Position numbers and translations under genes: made by a program. This document shows positions 18,091 to 29,080 of a stretch of 64,000 nucleotides of DNA, piece after piece. Numbering within the stretch: position 1 is the first letter of the stretch; every line of letters begins with the position of its first letter. Location of the stretch: contig NZ_AUGZ01000020.1 of assembly GCF_000422925.1 (NCBI RefSeq), positions 1 through 64,000 of the forward strand, in the 5' to 3' direction. The notes beneath the pieces are model-generated. The model had not been told where the DNA came from and did not search any database. It saw only the letters and a program-made list of their open reading frames with translations. The stretch is from Paludibacterium yongneupense DSM 18731. Lineage in GTDB: Bacteria; Pseudomonadota; Gammaproteobacteria; Burkholderiales; Chromobacteriaceae.

Positions 18091-21000
18091 TTGCGGCTAA
18101 CCCATATCAAACTCTCCGGCTTCAAGTCGTTCGTCGACCCGACCTCGATCGCGGTTCCCGGGCAACTGGTCGCGGTGATCGGCCCCAATGGCTGCGGCAA
18201 ATCGAACGTCATCGATGCCGTGCGCTGGGTTCTGGGAGAGTCTTCCGCCAAGCAGCTGCGCGGCGAGTCGATGCAGGATGTCATCTTTAACGGTTCGACG
18301 ACGCGCAAACCGGTCTCGCGCGCCAGCGTCGAGCTGGCATTCGACAATGGCGACGGTCAACTGCTCGGTCCGTGGGGGCAGTACAGCGAGGTGGCCATCA
18401 AGCGCGTGCTGACCCGGCAGGGCGAGTCGAGTTACTACATCAATAATCAGCAGGTGCGGCGGCGCGACATCACCGATCTTTTCCTCGGCACCGGCGTCGG
18501 TGCGCGCGGCTATGCGGTGATCGAGCAGGGGATGATCTCGCGCATCATCGAGGCGCGTCCCGAGGAGCTGCGCGCCTACCTGGAAGAAGCGGCCGGTGTG
18601 TCGCGCTACAAGGAGAGACGGCGGGAAACCGAGAGCCGGATCCAGTACACGCGCGACAATCTTCTGCGCGTCGACGATCTGCGGCAGGAACTGGCACGTC
18701 AGGTCGAACGCCTGACGGAGCAGGCGCAGACCGCCGCACAGTACAACGACCTGCGCGGTACGCTGACACACAAGCAGAATCTGCTGGCTGCCGCGCGCCG
18801 CAACGAGGCGCAGCGCACCGAGGCCGGAGCGCGCGCCGAACTGGCCCAGATCGAGACGCGGGAGGCGGAACTGGAAGCGCGCTCGGCGTCGTACGAGGCC
18901 GAGCTCGCTGAAGTGCGCGAGTCGCACTTTGCCGCCGGCGATGCCATGCAGGAGGCACAGCAGCGCCTGGCGGATGCCAATGCCCAATTGGCGCGGCTGG
19001 AAGAGCAGCAGCGCCATCGCGCGCAGACGCGGGTGCGCGTCGATCGCGAGTTGGAGCAGGGCAGCCAGGAGAGACAGCGGCTGGCCGAGTCGCGCAATGC
19101 GGTAGCGGTCGAGCTTGACGAATGGCTGCCGCGGCGCGAGGAAGGAATGCTGCGGTTGGAAGAGGCGCAGATGCTTCTGGAAGACGGAGCCGACAGCCTG
19201 CCGCAGGCCGATGCCGAGTTTCGTCGCTGCGATCAGGCCCTGAGCCAGTGCCTGGCCCAGGAAGCCTCCTTGTTGCGAGAACGCGACCTGGCCCGGCAGC
19301 GGCAGGAGCACCTGGCGGCGGTCGCCGCGCGGAGCGACGGGCGCACTGCCGCCTTGCGCCGCGAGCTGGCGGAACTCAACCTGCCCGATCAGGGCGCGCA
19401 GGATGCGGCGCTGGCGGAGGTCGAACGCGCGCGCGCCGCGCTGTCCGCCGTGCGCGCGCGCGTGGTGGCGGACGAAGCCAAGCTGGCCGACCTCGCCAGC
19501 GAGCGCGAACATCTGGACGAGCAACTCGCACAGCTCAATAGCGACAATGCCCGCGCCGAAGCCGATGTGGCCGCCTTGAGCGCCTTGCTCGCGCAGAGTG
19601 CGGCGGGCGAGCGCCTGGATGCCTGGCTGCAGGCACATGGCCTGGCTGCGGCGCCGCAGCTGTGGCAGACGCTGGAAGTCGATGCCGACTGGCGACAGGC
19701 GCTTGAGTCCGTACTGAACGAACGTTTGAGCGCTCGTGCGGCCGAATGGCTGGGCGAGGCGCCGCCTGCGCGCTTGACCCTGGTCGAGGCCGGTGCTGCG
19801 ACGGGCGGCACGACGCGCGGCGAGTGGCCGACATTGCGCGCCAAAGTCAGCGCCGCCGCACCATTCGATGCCGCTCTCGACGAATGGCTGGCCGGCGTCT
19901 ATCTGGCGGATAGCCTGGCGCAAGCGCGCCGCGACCGGGTGCGGCTGGCGCCGGGAGAGACTTTGCTGACGCGGGAAGGGCATCGTGTGGGCACGGCGAG
20001 TGTGCGGTTCCACGCCGCCGCCAGCCAGGATGGCGTGCTTGCGCAGAAAGCGCGTCTGGATGCCGCCGTCGAACGTGGGCAGGTGCTGGCTCCACAGCGG
20101 CAGGCCTTGCTCGAGCGGCGTGCGGCCCTGGTCCAGAACACGGCGATGCTGGCTGAAGCGGTGCGGGCGCAGAAAGGGGCGGTAACCCGACTCGAGGCGG
20201 ACCTCAATGCGGCCACGCTGGAGCACGTCAAGCTTGATCAGGCGGCACGACAGGGCGCACAGCGCCTGGCCGCCATCGAGGCCGAGCAGTCGCGGCTGGA
20301 AGAAGAGCGGCGAGGGGCGCAATCGCAGGGCGAAGAAGAAGCGCTGCGAGCGGAAGAAGCGGCCATGCAGCAGGAAGAACTGTCCTTGCAGCTCGATGCG
20401 TTGCGACTGCAACGCCTGAACGCGGAGACCGGGCTGGGCTTGGCGCGCAATAAAACACGCGATGCTGAGCGCCTGGTGCATGAGTTGCGACTGGCGATGC
20501 AGGAGGCCGAGCAGAAATGCGCCGAGTATGCGCGCCGCGCCCATGAACTCGAGCAGCGTGACGAAGCCCTGGCTGAGCGCTTGCAGGCGCTCGTGGCAGA
20601 GCAGGATAGCGTCGACGAAGAGGATGACGGCGATGCGATGCAAGTGGCTCTGGGCTTGCGCGAGATACTGGAATCCGGTTTGGCGCTTGCGCGCGATCGG
20701 CTGAACGGCCTGGCCGAACGGATGCGGGAGCTGGGGGTACAGCAACAGGAAGTGCACGCCGCCTTGCCTGCCTTGCGCGAATCGCGTTCGGCCTGCTTGC
20801 TCAGGCATCAGGAAGCGCGTCTGGCCATGGAGCGCTTCAGCGAAGAACTGGCTGCGGCCGGTGCCGACGAGAATGCCTTGCTCGCCGACCTCAATACCGA
20901 TATCAAGCCCGCGACCCTGGTCGCCGAAATCGCTCGCCTCGCACGGGCGGTCGAAGGGCTGGGGGCCGTCAATCTGGCGGCTCTGGATGAATTGGAAGAG

Positions 21001-21576
21001 GCACGCAGGCGCGGTGATTATCTGACCGAACAGGCGGACGACCTGCAGCTTGCGATGGCCACGCTTGAGCAGGCGATAGAGAAGATAGACGGCGAGACCC
21101 GGGAGATGCTGCAGTCGACCTACGATGCGGTGAACCAGCGCATGGGAGAGTTTTTTCCGACGCTGTTTGGCGGCGGGCGTGCCGAGCTGATGCTGACTGG
21201 CGACGATCTGCTCAATTCGGGCTTGCAAATCATCGCGCAACCGCCGGGTAAAAAGAACAGCTCCATCCACCTGCTGTCCGGTGGGGAGAAGGCGCTGACG
21301 GCGATGAGTCTGGTGTTCTCGCTGTTCAGCTTGAATCCGGCGCCATTCTGCCTGCTCGATGAGGTCGATGCGCCGCTGGATGATGCCAATACCAGCCGGT
21401 TCTGCGATCTGGTCCGAAAAATGTCGGAGCGCACGCAGTTTCTTTATATTTCGCACAACCGGTTGACGATGGAAATGGCCGAGCAACTGGTCGGGGTGAC
21501 AATGCAGGAGCAAGGGGTCAGCCGCATCGTCGCCGTCGACATTGTCGAGGCGCTCAAAATGCGCGAGGCGGAATGA
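18091..21576 (+). CDS. smc: Chromosome partition protein Smc
   Basis: An 1161-residue SMC ATPase. The Walker A GPNGCGKSNVIDAVRWVLGE is near residue 30. Two long coiled-coil arms flank a hinge region at about 510-650. The C-terminal head carries the signature LLSGGEKALTAMSLVFSLF and Walker B FCLLDEVDAPLDDAN. It condenses and segregates DNA with ScpA/ScpB. The start is a TTG at 18091, 5 bases after GAGG (18082-18085); the nearby ATG at 18086 is out of frame. The family N-terminus MRLTHIKLSGFKSFVDPT supports this choice. The downstream TonB-like gene begins 7 bp after the stop. Confidence 0.95.
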   Translation: MRLTHIKLSGFKSFVDPTSIAVPGQLVAVIGPNGCGKSNVIDAVRWVLGESSAKQLRGESMQDVIFNGSTTRKPVSRASVELAFDNGDGQLLGPWGQYSEVAIKRVLTRQGESSYYINNQQVRRRDITDLFLGTGVGARGYAVIEQGMISRIIEARPEELRAYLEEAAGVSRYKERRRETESRIQYTRDNLLRVDDLRQELARQVERLTEQAQTAAQYNDLRGTLTHKQNLLAAARRNEAQRTEAGARAELAQIETREAELEARSASYEAELAEVRESHFAAGDAMQEAQQRLADANAQLARLEEQQRHRAQTRVRVDRELEQGSQERQRLAESRNAVAVELDEWLPRREEGMLRLEEAQMLLEDGADSLPQADAEFRRCDQALSQCLAQEASLLRERDLARQRQEHLAAVAARSDGRTAALRRELAELNLPDQGAQDAALAEVERARAALSAVRARVVADEAKLADLASEREHLDEQLAQLNSDNARAEADVAALSALLAQSAAGERLDAWLQAHGLAAAPQLWQTLEVDADWRQALESVLNERLSARAAEWLGEAPPARLTLVEAGAATGGTTRGEWPTLRAKVSAAAPFDAALDEWLAGVYLADSLAQARRDRVRLAPGETLLTREGHRVGTASVRFHAAASQDGVLAQKARLDAAVERGQVLAPQRQALLERRAALVQNTAMLAEAVRAQKGAVTRLEADLNAATLEHVKLDQAARQGAQRLAAIEAEQSRLEEERRGAQSQGEEEALRAEEAAMQQEELSLQLDALRLQRLNAETGLGLARNKTRDAERLVHELRLAMQEAEQKCAEYARRAHELEQRDEALAERLQALVAEQDSVDEEDDGDAMQVALGLREILESGLALARDRLNGLAERMRELGVQQQEVHAALPALRESRSACLLRHQEARLAMERFSEELAAAGADENALLADLNTDIKPATLVAEIARLARAVEGLGAVNLAALDELEEARRRGDYLTEQADDLQLAMATLEQAIEKIDGETREMLQSTYDAVNQRMGEFFPTLFGGGRAELMLTGDDLLNSGLQIIAQPPGKKNSSIHLLSGGEKALTAMSLVFSLFSLNPAPFCLLDEVDAPLDDANTSRFCDLVRKMSERTQFLYISHNRLTMEMAEQLVGVTMQEQGVSRIVAVDIVEALKMREAE

Positions 21577-21583
21577 GAGGAGC

Positions 21584-22249
21584 ATGAGGCGACAGGTCGG
21601 GCCGCTGGCGGTCGCGCTGCTCTTGTCTTGCGCTGCGCACGCACTAGTGTTGTTTCATGTCGCCGGCTTGCGCCGCGCGCACCCGGAGGCGCCGCCAGCG
21701 CTAAGCGTAGAGCTGGCGGCGGCATTGCCGCGAGCGGCGCGTCAGGACGCTCCTGCGGCCGCGCCTGCCGTGCACCGTCCGGGTGATCGCCGACGTGTTG
21801 ACAACCCTGTGCATAAACCTGTGGACAAGGCAGCGGCAGCGGTGTCCGGGCATCCCGTCATCGCCGCGCCCGCTGCCGTCCAGGCCACGGCAGCGGTCTC
21901 GTCGCCTCCGCCTGCCGCTCGTGGCGTGTCGGCAGGCGGTGCCGTCCCGGGGGCGGGAGGCAGCGATTGTCCGCTGCTCAAGGCGCGTTACACGCAGGCC
22001 TGGAAACCGCGTTATCCGGAGATATCGCGCCAGCGCGGCGAGCAGGGCGTGGTCGGCCTCAATCTCCACATCGCAGCCGGGGGCGAGGTGCTTGAGGCGA
22101 TTGTCGTGCAAAGCAGCGGTTTTCCCCGGCTCGACGCCGCTGCGCTTGCCGAGTTGCAGGGGCGCCGTCTGAGTCCCGCCCTGCGTTGTGGCAAGCCGGT
22201 GGAGTCGATGCTGCTGCAACTGATCCCTTTTCGCCTCGACGAGGGTTAA
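21584..22249 (+). CDS. TonB C-terminal domain protein
   Basis: A 221-residue protein with an N-terminal membrane anchor (about residues 5-27), a Pro/Ala-rich central spacer (30-125), and a C-terminal TonB-like domain from about 130 (YPEISRQRGEQGVVGLNLHI, then VVQSSGFPRLDAAAL). TonB proteins transmit proton-motive energy to outer-membrane transporters, usually with ExbB/ExbD, which are absent here. The ATG at 21584 follows GAGAGGAG. It lies 7 bp after smc and may be cotranscribed, and overlaps the convergent YceI gene by 4 bp. Partner receptors are unknown. Confidence 0.85.
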   Translation: MRRQVGPLAVALLLSCAAHALVLFHVAGLRRAHPEAPPALSVELAAALPRAARQDAPAAAPAVHRPGDRRRVDNPVHKPVDKAAAAVSGHPVIAAPAAVQATAAVSSPPPAARGVSAGGAVPGAGGSDCPLLKARYTQAWKPRYPEISRQRGEQGVVGLNLHIAAGGEVLEAIVVQSSGFPRLDAAALAELQGRRLSPALRCGKPVESMLLQLIPFRLDEG

Positions 22250-22833
22250 TTTTCGGCGCTGGGCGCTTTCGCTTCTGCGGCTTCGACCGTGATATGCAGG
22301 TTGACGTCGTCGGAAAGCAGCGGCAGGTAGGCGGTCATGCCGAAATCGCTGCGTTTGATCCAGGCGTCGGCATTGACCCCATAGCTATCGCGGCCGTCCA
22401 TCGGGTTGATGGCATGCGCGAAGTGGGTCACACGCAGCGCGACCGGGCGTGTGACGCCCAGCAGGGTCAGATTGCCATTGATTTCACCCGGCGACACACC
22501 GTCGAATTTCAATAGCGTGGCGCTGAAGGTCAGAGTCGGGTACTTGGCTACATTGAAGAAGGATTCGCCCTTCAGGTGCGAGTCACGAGCCGGGTAGTCG
22601 CTGGTGAGCGAGTTGGCATCGATGGTGACGTCGATGCGGCCGCTGTGGCTATCCGGGTCCAGTACGATGCTGCCGCTGACCTGGGTGAATTCGCCGTGCT
22701 GCAAGGACAGTCCCATGTGGCCGACTTCGAAGCCGGCGTTGGTGTGCCCCGGGTCGATGGTGTAAGTCAGCGGTGCGGCGAGTGCGGGGGCCGCCACGAA
22801 GGCCAGGCTCGATACGAGGCGCTTGAAATGCAT
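22246..22833 (-). CDS. YceI family periplasmic protein (paralogue 1)
   Basis: A 195-residue protein with a signal peptide (cleavage near AALAAPL, residues 18-21) and a YceI lipocalin-like domain: YTIDPGHTNAGFEVGHMGLS, FFNVAKYPTLTF and the closing SDFGM region. YceI proteins bind polyisoprenoid or quinone-type lipids in the periplasm. It is the last of three YceI genes read from the MarR gene and probably shares their transcript, 85 bp after paralogue 2. Similarity to paralogue 2 is high, indicating tandem duplication. Confidence 0.9.
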   Translation of the reverse strand: MHFKRLVSSLAFVAAPALAAPLTYTIDPGHTNAGFEVGHMGLSLQHGEFTQVSGSIVLDPDSHSGRIDVTIDANSLTSDYPARDSHLKGESFFNVAKYPTLTFSATLLKFDGVSPGEINGNLTLLGVTRPVALRVTHFAHAINPMDGRDSYGVNADAWIKRSDFGMTAYLPLLSDDVNLHITVEAAEAKAPSAEN

Positions 22834-22918
22834 GTCTACTCCCCACTCCGGCAGGATTTGCCAGCGGTTGATGGCAAGCGTGCGGCGGCGGGCGGCCGCG
22901 CGCTTGCGATGCCAGTGC

Positions 22919-23491
22919 TTAGTTGGCGGCGACGGCTTCCAGCGTGATCTGCAGTTTGACGTCGTCGGAGATTGCCGGCAGATAGGTGGTCATGCCGAAT
23001 TCGCTGCGCTTGATCCAGCCTTCGGCGTTCACGCCATAGCTGTCCTTGCCGGTCATCGGATTCTTGGCATGGGCGAAATGGGTCACATGCAGGGTCAGGG
23101 GCTTGCTGACTCCGAGCAGGGTCAGCGAACCGGAGACATCGGTCAATTTGTCGCCATCATATTTCAGTTGCGAGGCTTTGAACGTCAGGGTCGGATACTT
23201 GGCGACGTTGAAGAAGGCATCGCTCTTCAGGTGTTTGTCGCGAGCCGGGTAGTCGGTGGCCAGCGAGGCGGCATCGATGCTGACGTCGACCGTGCCGCTA
23301 TGGGCTGCCTCGTCGACGACCAGCGTGCCGCCGACCTGGGTGAACAGGCCATGCTGCAAGGACAGGCCGACGTGGCCTATCTCGTAGCCGGCGTAGGTAT
23401 GCGTCGAATCGACGTTGTAGGTGAGCGGTGCGGCCAGGGCGAAACTGGAGGCGGCGGCGAGCAGGGCGCTCAGTACAGTGCGTTTCATCAT
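22919..23491 (-). CDS. YceI family periplasmic protein (paralogue 2)
   Basis: A 190-residue exported YceI protein: signal peptide ending near SFALAAPL, then YNVDSTHTYAGYEIGHVGLS and FFNVAKYPTLTFKAS. The core is close to paralogue 1, while the two differ in the C-terminal tail (no KAPSAEN extension here). The ATG at 23491 or the next codon (23488) could start translation; GAAGGAAG lies upstream. It sits 55 bp after paralogue 3 in the same direction. Confidence 0.9.
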   Translation of the reverse strand: MMKRTVLSALLAAASSFALAAPLTYNVDSTHTYAGYEIGHVGLSLQHGLFTQVGGTLVVDEAAHSGTVDVSIDAASLATDYPARDKHLKSDAFFNVAKYPTLTFKASQLKYDGDKLTDVSGSLTLLGVSKPLTLHVTHFAHAKNPMTGKDSYGVNAEGWIKRSEFGMTTYLPAISDDVKLQITLEAVAAN

Positions 23492-23546
23492 GTGGTCTTC
23501 CTTCTTTGTTGTTGGGCAGTGCGGGGAATCGTGCCTGTCGCGGCGC

Positions 23547-24086
23547 TTAACCGTGATAGGCGATATGGAACTTGATGCGGACTTCATCGGCGACGGTGCT
23601 GGTGTCGGACCAGTCTCCCTCGCCTATCTTGTAGGCGAGGCGCGAGATCGGCAGCACGCCGTCGACCACGGTCAGCGCACCCTGCTTTTGCGCAGTGAAG
23701 GGCGCCGATACGTCACGGGTGATTCCCTTGAGCGTCAGCTTGCCCGCGAACTGATAGCGGTTGCCTCCCAGACTCTTGATCGACGTGGCCGTAAAACGCG
23801 CAGTCGGGATCTGGGCGCTGTTGAACCATTCCTTCTTGTGGGTTTCGTTTTCCGCTTCACGGGTCGGTAGCGCGATACTGCCGGTATTGATCACGATATC
23901 GGCGCGACCGGCGGCCGGTTTGGCCAGGTCGAGCGTGACGTTGCCGCTGAAGGTTTTGAAACTCCCCTCCACCGGCGCATTCTCCTGCTTCATGGTGAAT
24001 CCGATATGGCTTTGTGCCGTATCGATCGGTGCGGCCTGCGCCAGCGGTACGGACAGGATCAGCGCGAGCGCCAGTCGTTTCTTCAT
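23547..24086 (-). CDS. YceI family periplasmic protein (paralogue 3, divergent)
   Basis: A 179-residue exported YceI protein with signal peptide MKKRLALALILSVPLAQA. Its core differs from the other two: the first strand reads DTAQSHIGFTMKQENAPVEG and the middle WFNSAQIPTARFTATSI, a subgroup often found next to cytochrome b561 genes. A good AGGAG site precedes the ATG. It begins 22 bp after the cytochrome gene, so both are cotranscribed. A role in periplasmic quinone or lipid redox handling is inferred. Confidence 0.9.
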   Translation of the reverse strand: MKKRLALALILSVPLAQAAPIDTAQSHIGFTMKQENAPVEGSFKTFSGNVTLDLAKPAAGRADIVINTGSIALPTREAENETHKKEWFNSAQIPTARFTATSIKSLGGNRYQFAGKLTLKGITRDVSAPFTAQKQGALTVVDGVLPISRLAYKIGEGDWSDTSTVADEVRIKFHIAYHG

Positions 24087-24108
24087 CTGTGAGTCTCCTG
24101 AGGTCGGT

Positions 24109-24651
24109 TCAGTTTTTGGGGGCGTGAGGGCTCATGCGCCAGAGCAAGCCGTTGCGGTCGACGAAATGATGCTTGAGTGCCGCGAGGACATGTCCGGCGA
24201 CGATGGCGGCCAGCGTCCAGTTCAGTAGCACATGCACGGTCTTGAGCTGGGCGCCGAGGGCTTCATTGGCACCGATCAGATCGGGCAGCGTAAATTTGGC
24301 GAGATATACGATGGGAATGCCGTAGGCCGAGCTCATTGCCCAGCCGCTGAGCGGAATGGCCAGCATGAACAGATAGAGGGCGAGATGGCCGAGGTGTGCG
24401 ATACGCTGCATGGCCGGCGACATGTCGGCGGGCATGGCCGGCGCCTTCCAGACGAGGCGTGCCAGCAGCCGCAGCGCGGTGACGCCCAGCACGGTGATGC
24501 CCAGCCACTTGTGCCAGGCGATCATTTTGAATTTCAGCGGAGACAGATGCATGCCCGATAGCGCGAGCGCCAGACCGAAAGCCGCGACGATGAGAATGGC
24601 TCCCAGCCAGTGCAAAAGAATAGTGGGGAGGGCGTAACGCTCAGAGTGCAT
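24109..24651 (-). CDS. Cytochrome b561 family membrane protein
   Basis: A 180-residue four-helix membrane protein with heme-ligand histidines in the first helix (ILLHWLGAIL), the second (AWHKWLGITVLG) and the last two (VHVLLNWTLAAIVAGHVLAALKHHF). Such CybB-like proteins carry two b hemes and oxidise quinol or reduce periplasmic partners. The start overlaps the end of the MarR gene by 11 bp, showing an operon marR - cytochrome - yceI x3. Confidence 0.92.
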   Translation of the reverse strand: MHSERYALPTILLHWLGAILIVAAFGLALALSGMHLSPLKFKMIAWHKWLGITVLGVTALRLLARLVWKAPAMPADMSPAMQRIAHLGHLALYLFMLAIPLSGWAMSSAYGIPIVYLAKFTLPDLIGANEALGAQLKTVHVLLNWTLAAIVAGHVLAALKHHFVDRNGLLWRMSPHAPKN

Positions 24652-25105
24652 TTCGGTGTCGCTCCAATGTGGTGGAAAAAGCCAGGCGCATGCGTTTCAA
24701 GTCAAGCTGGAACCGATCGAGATCGCTGGCGTCAAACTGCTTGAAAGCATGTTTGATGTGTGCGATATGTTCAGGAAAGACTTGCTGGAACAGCGTATCG
24801 CCATGGCGTGTCAGTGCGATGAAGACACTGCGCCGGTCGTGTTCCAGCGGTGCGCGCGAAACGATGCCCTTGTCGACCAGGCGGTCGACGACGCCGGTCA
24901 GGGTGCCCTTGGTGATCAGGGTTTTTTCCGACAGCTCCTTGCACGTCATGCCCGGGGTATTGCCCAGGGTGGCGAGTACGTCGAATTGCGGCGGCGTCAG
25001 TCCGAGTTGGCGGATATGTTGTGCCGACAGCTGTTCGAAGGCCTGGAAGGTACGGGCGAGTTCGCGCAAGACGGGCAAGAACGGCTCCTTCGGGTGCTGT
25101 GTCAT
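24641..25105 (-). CDS. MarR family transcriptional regulator
   Basis: A 154-residue winged-helix regulator. The recognition region is LTPPQFDVLATL followed by CKELSEKTLITKGTLTGVVDRLVDKGIV and the wing ERDRRS-like LEHDRRSVFIALT. It probably represses its own operon with the cytochrome and YceI genes. The ATG at 25105 lies 5 bases after AGGAG and is better placed than the ATG at 25108. The upstream 341-bp region has dyad sequences that could be its operator. Confidence 0.9.
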   Translation of the reverse strand: MTQHPKEPFLPVLRELARTFQAFEQLSAQHIRQLGLTPPQFDVLATLGNTPGMTCKELSEKTLITKGTLTGVVDRLVDKGIVSRAPLEHDRRSVFIALTRHGDTLFQQVFPEHIAHIKHAFKQFDASDLDRFQLDLKRMRLAFSTTLERHRNAL

Positions 25106-25446
25106 CATAGCTCCTATTGTCCTAGTTAGAATAGTTCGTGTGTGAAGTATTTTCAAGTGCCGTGTGCATGGATACTTGAATACTGTGGCGCGCAACCAAA
25201 TAGTCAGGCCGCAGTTTGCCAGAGGTTCGAACAGTCTGAAACGGCACAAAGGGCAGGTTGGGCGGTACTCGCCCGGAGGGTCGCAGGGCGGGAATTTCGC
25301 TGCTGCGGCAAGAAAAATGATATGGTTGTCGGCGAGGGCCACGGGTCAATGCCGTTGCATTTGCCGCGAATGGCCGATTGGGATGTTGCGCGACCAGCCT
25401 TTCGTTATAATACCCACGAATTATTCGCCTTAATGCGGACTGGCCG
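25106..25446. promoter_or_regulatory. Divergent intergenic region between the MarR operon and zipA
   Basis: A 341-bp non-coding stretch. Near the MarR gene there is an imperfect dyad (CTAGTTAGAATAG) and two related elements in opposite orientation, AGTATTTTCAAGT (25146-25158) and ATACTTGAATACT (25172-25184), which are candidate operators for the MarR protein. Toward zipA a perfect -10 hexamer TATAAT lies at 25406-25411, about 35 bp before the zipA ATG, without a well-spaced -35. The middle holds nothing recognisable. Confidence 0.5.
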
Positions 25447-26613
25447 ATGAGCGAATTGCAGATAGGTTTACTGGTTTTGGGCGGTGCGATCATCGTGCTC
25501 GTCTACGGGTTCAACGTTTTTCAGGAATGGCGCTTCCGCAGACGGACGCGTCAGGCTTTCGTTCGTCCTCAGGATGACGTGTTGCTGAACGTACCCAAAA
25601 ACAATGTGCGCGAAGGCGTGCGTGCCGACCGGATGGAACCGGTGCTGCTGGACGCGGATACGCTCGAGCGGGAAGACAGTTACTTCGAAGCCGCCGCGCC
25701 TCCGGTCGACGCCGGCTTCGAAGTCGATGTCGAGGCCGATTCCGATTCCGATGTCGCGGTCGTCTCCGATGACGGCATCGCCAATATGGACTCCGCCGAC
25801 CATCAGGCGCTGGTGGTTTCCATGCTGGATCCTTCGCTCGATTTCATCGCCGAAGTCGTATTTCACGAGCCGCACGAGTTGGCGGCCATGCCGCGCTTCA
25901 ACGTGGCCAAGCGCATCCAGATCCTCGGGCGCACCGAGAAAGGCCTGTGGAAGCAGGCCGAGATTCTGCCCGGGACACGTTACAAACAGATCCACATCGG
26001 CTTGCAGCTGGTCGACCGCAGCGGTTCGGTCTCCGAGCAGGAGCTGGCCGGTTTCTGCCAGCAGGTTTCGCGTTTTGCCGACGAATACGATGCGGCGGTC
26101 AGCTTCCCGCAGCGCCAGCAGAAGCTGGTGGCTGCACGCGAGCTTGACCGCTTTTGTGCCGATGTCGACGTCCTGATCGGAATCAATGTCGTGCCGCGTG
26201 CCCCGGTCGAGGGGACGCGGCTGCGCAGTTTTGCCGAGTCGGCGGGCATGCAGCTCGAACCCGATGGCGCTTTTCACTACCTGGCCGATTCGGGCAATAC
26301 CCTGTACTCGCTGATGGCGGCCGACCAGATGCCCTTCACCCTGCATACGCTGCTGGATAAGAGTTTTCCGGCGCTGTCGCTGCTGTTCGACGTGCCGCGC
26401 GTGGCGGGCGGGGTCGAGGTGTTCGATCGCGCGGTGCAATTCGCGCGCGAGCTGGCGCAGGAATTCGACGCGCAACTGGTCGACGACAACCGGCGTTCGC
26501 TGAGCGATGCCGGGCTGGCGCGCATCCGTGAGCAGTTGCAGCATATCTACGGCAGCATGGATGATCGTGGCATCGCTCCCGGCAGCGTCGCCGCATTACG
26601 GCTGTTCGCCTGA
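25447..26613 (+). CDS. zipA: Cell division protein ZipA
   Basis: A 388-residue division protein with an N-terminal membrane anchor (about residues 5-24, IGLLVLGGAIIVLVYGFNVF), a basic patch, an acidic linker (Asp/Glu/Val-rich, about 65-125) and a C-terminal FtsZ-binding domain from about 255 to 380. It tethers FtsZ to the membrane. The conserved zipA-ligA gene order supports the call, as overall sequence conservation of ZipA is low. Confidence 0.88.
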   Translation: MSELQIGLLVLGGAIIVLVYGFNVFQEWRFRRRTRQAFVRPQDDVLLNVPKNNVREGVRADRMEPVLLDADTLEREDSYFEAAAPPVDAGFEVDVEADSDSDVAVVSDDGIANMDSADHQALVVSMLDPSLDFIAEVVFHEPHELAAMPRFNVAKRIQILGRTEKGLWKQAEILPGTRYKQIHIGLQLVDRSGSVSEQELAGFCQQVSRFADEYDAAVSFPQRQQKLVAARELDRFCADVDVLIGINVVPRAPVEGTRLRSFAESAGMQLEPDGAFHYLADSGNTLYSLMAADQMPFTLHTLLDKSFPALSLLFDVPRVAGGVEVFDRAVQFARELAQEFDAQLVDDNRRSLSDAGLARIREQLQHIYGSMDDRGIAPGSVAALRLFA

Positions 26614-26672
26614 ACCGACCCGGCCGGTTCGCGGTTTTGCCGCCGGACCGGTCGCCCTTTCCTTTCCCGTGA

Positions 26673-29078
<2,406 letters not shown>

Positions 29079-29080
29079 CG

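Noticed and set aside
18097-21585. A 1162-codon minus-strand open frame opposite smc
   Set aside because: This is a shadow of GC-rich codon usage in smc; no domain is recognisable, while the plus strand has complete SMC motifs.
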